From: JAIUZI01 sp041594355
GTDB lineage: Bacteria > Pseudomonadota > Alphaproteobacteria > Rhodobacterales > Rhodobacteraceae
NCBI GenBank assembly: GCA_041594355.1
Contig: JBFHMM010000219.1
Coordinates: 1 to 6,680 of the forward strand
Direction: 5' to 3'
DNA length: 6,680 nucleotides
The first letter of the stretch is position 1. Every line of letters starts with the position of its first letter. A model generated the notes under the pieces. The model did not search any database, was not told the DNA's origin, and saw only the letters and a program-made list of their open reading frames with translations. This document shows positions 6,392 to 6,680 of this stretch, one piece after another. The position numbers and the translations under genes are program-made.

Positions 6392-6680
6392 GTGGCGAAA
6401 CCGGGCGAAACGAGAGTGGACCGCCGATCCCTGCTGCTGGCAGGAGGGGCCTTGGGGATCTTTGCGGTCGGCGGATGGTGGTGGCGGTCGCGGCAGTCCC
6501 CGGCCTATGACGGTCAGGCATTGAGCGTGGCACAGGCCCATGAGCGGGCGGTGGCCGGCGACATCGTGTTGATCGACATCCGCACGCCGCGCGAATGGCG
6601 TCAGACCGGGATCGGAGAGGGGGGCCGGCCCATCGACATGCGCCGCGACGATTATCTGACCGCGCTGCGCAGCGCGACCG
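6392..6680 (+). CDS. Rhodanese-domain protein with twin-arginine-like N-terminal segment (partial, runs off right edge)
   Basis: Seen: 96 residues from a GTG at 6392, open to the edge and divergent from mrpA'. The N-terminus MAKPGETRVDRRSLLLAGGA has an Arg pair (11-12) followed by a hydrophobic stretch to WWW at 29-31, like a Tat signal peptide or membrane anchor. No clear AxA cleavage site follows. The rhodanese fold starts at about residue 43, with LIDIRTPREWRQTGI (60-74), the usual D-x-R-x-P-x-E-W motif of single-domain rhodaneses. Its active-site cysteine would lie beyond the window, so sulfurtransferase activity cannot be judged. Likely an exported or membrane-anchored sulfur-handling protein. 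Start choice: GTG 6392 has CAGGGA 9 nt upstream; GTG 6416 gives a shorter signal but has a poor ribosome site; TTG 6386 is too close to CAGGGA. An in-frame stop at 6365-6367 bounds the options. Confidence 0.78.
   Translation, partial: MAKPGETRVDRRSLLLAGGALGIFAVGGWWWRSRQSPAYDGQALSVAQAHERAVAGDIVLIDIRTPREWRQTGIGEGGRPIDMRRDDYLTALRSAT

Noticed and set aside
6210..6524. Plus-strand open frame of 104 codons over the rhodanese start
   Set aside because: It is in a different frame from the rhodanese domain, shows no motif and has no good ribosome site; a shadow of the real gene.
6170..6541. Open frame of 123 codons on the minus strand across the intergenic region
   Set aside because: It overlaps the rhodanese start on the opposite strand, has low-complexity composition with no recognisable domain, and would run into the mrpA' leader. 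Likely chance in GC-rich DNA.
1..6680. CRISPR arrays, insertion sequences, tRNA or rRNA genes, phage genes
   Set aside because: No repeat-spacer periodicity, transposase motif, terminal inverted repeats or RNA gene signature was seen. The window is ordinary chromosomal housekeeping DNA.

Overview
The window is almost entirely one minus-strand operon encoding an Mrp-type (Mnh/Pha) multisubunit monovalent cation/proton antiporter. The high GC content, dense ATGA start/stop overlaps, the fused MrpA-MrpB subunit and the style of the flanking genes suggest an alphaproteobacterium, most likely Rhodobacteraceae (Roseobacter-type). That placement is inference from sequence style, not from a search.

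Layout, read from high to low coordinates in the direction of transcription: mrpA' (an MrpA-MrpB fusion, 954 aa, GTG start at 6127), mrpC (start 3261), mrpD (2920), mrpE (1373), mrpF (876) and mrpG (597, ending at 223). Gaps are 1 bp (A/C), 4-bp overlaps (C/D, D/E, E/F) and 9 bp (F/G). This is the six-gene 'group 2' Mrp arrangement. After 27 bp, a further gene begins on the same strand at a TTG codon (195) and runs off the left edge. Its 65 visible residues are the start of an FAD/NAD(P)-binding oxidoreductase of the kind found at the N-terminus of SelD fusion proteins. No terminator is visible between mrpG and this gene, so it may belong to the same transcript.

At the right edge, on the plus strand, a divergently transcribed gene begins at about 6392 (GTG) and runs off the window. 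It has a twin-arginine-like N-terminal hydrophobic segment followed by the first part of a rhodanese domain. The roughly 260 bp between it and mrpA' (6128-6391) must carry the control signals for both directions. It holds several small dyads, including a perfect 7-bp inverted repeat whose right arm coincides with the likely ribosome binding site of the rhodanese gene, but no convincing sigma-70 promoter.

How the genes work together: MrpA and MrpD are NuoL/M/N-like proton/ion-channel subunits, MrpC is NuoK-like, the C-terminal part of MrpA is NuoJ-like, and MrpB, E, F and G are small membrane subunits. All are needed in characterised systems for a complex that exchanges Na+ (or K+) for H+ using the proton motive force. 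Every subunit here looks intact and keeps its family signatures. I see no undescribed system, mobile element, CRISPR array or tRNA. The items worth a second look are the fusion architecture, the coupling to the oxidoreductase/SelD-like gene, the acidic loop in MrpD, and the dyads in the divergent intergenic region.
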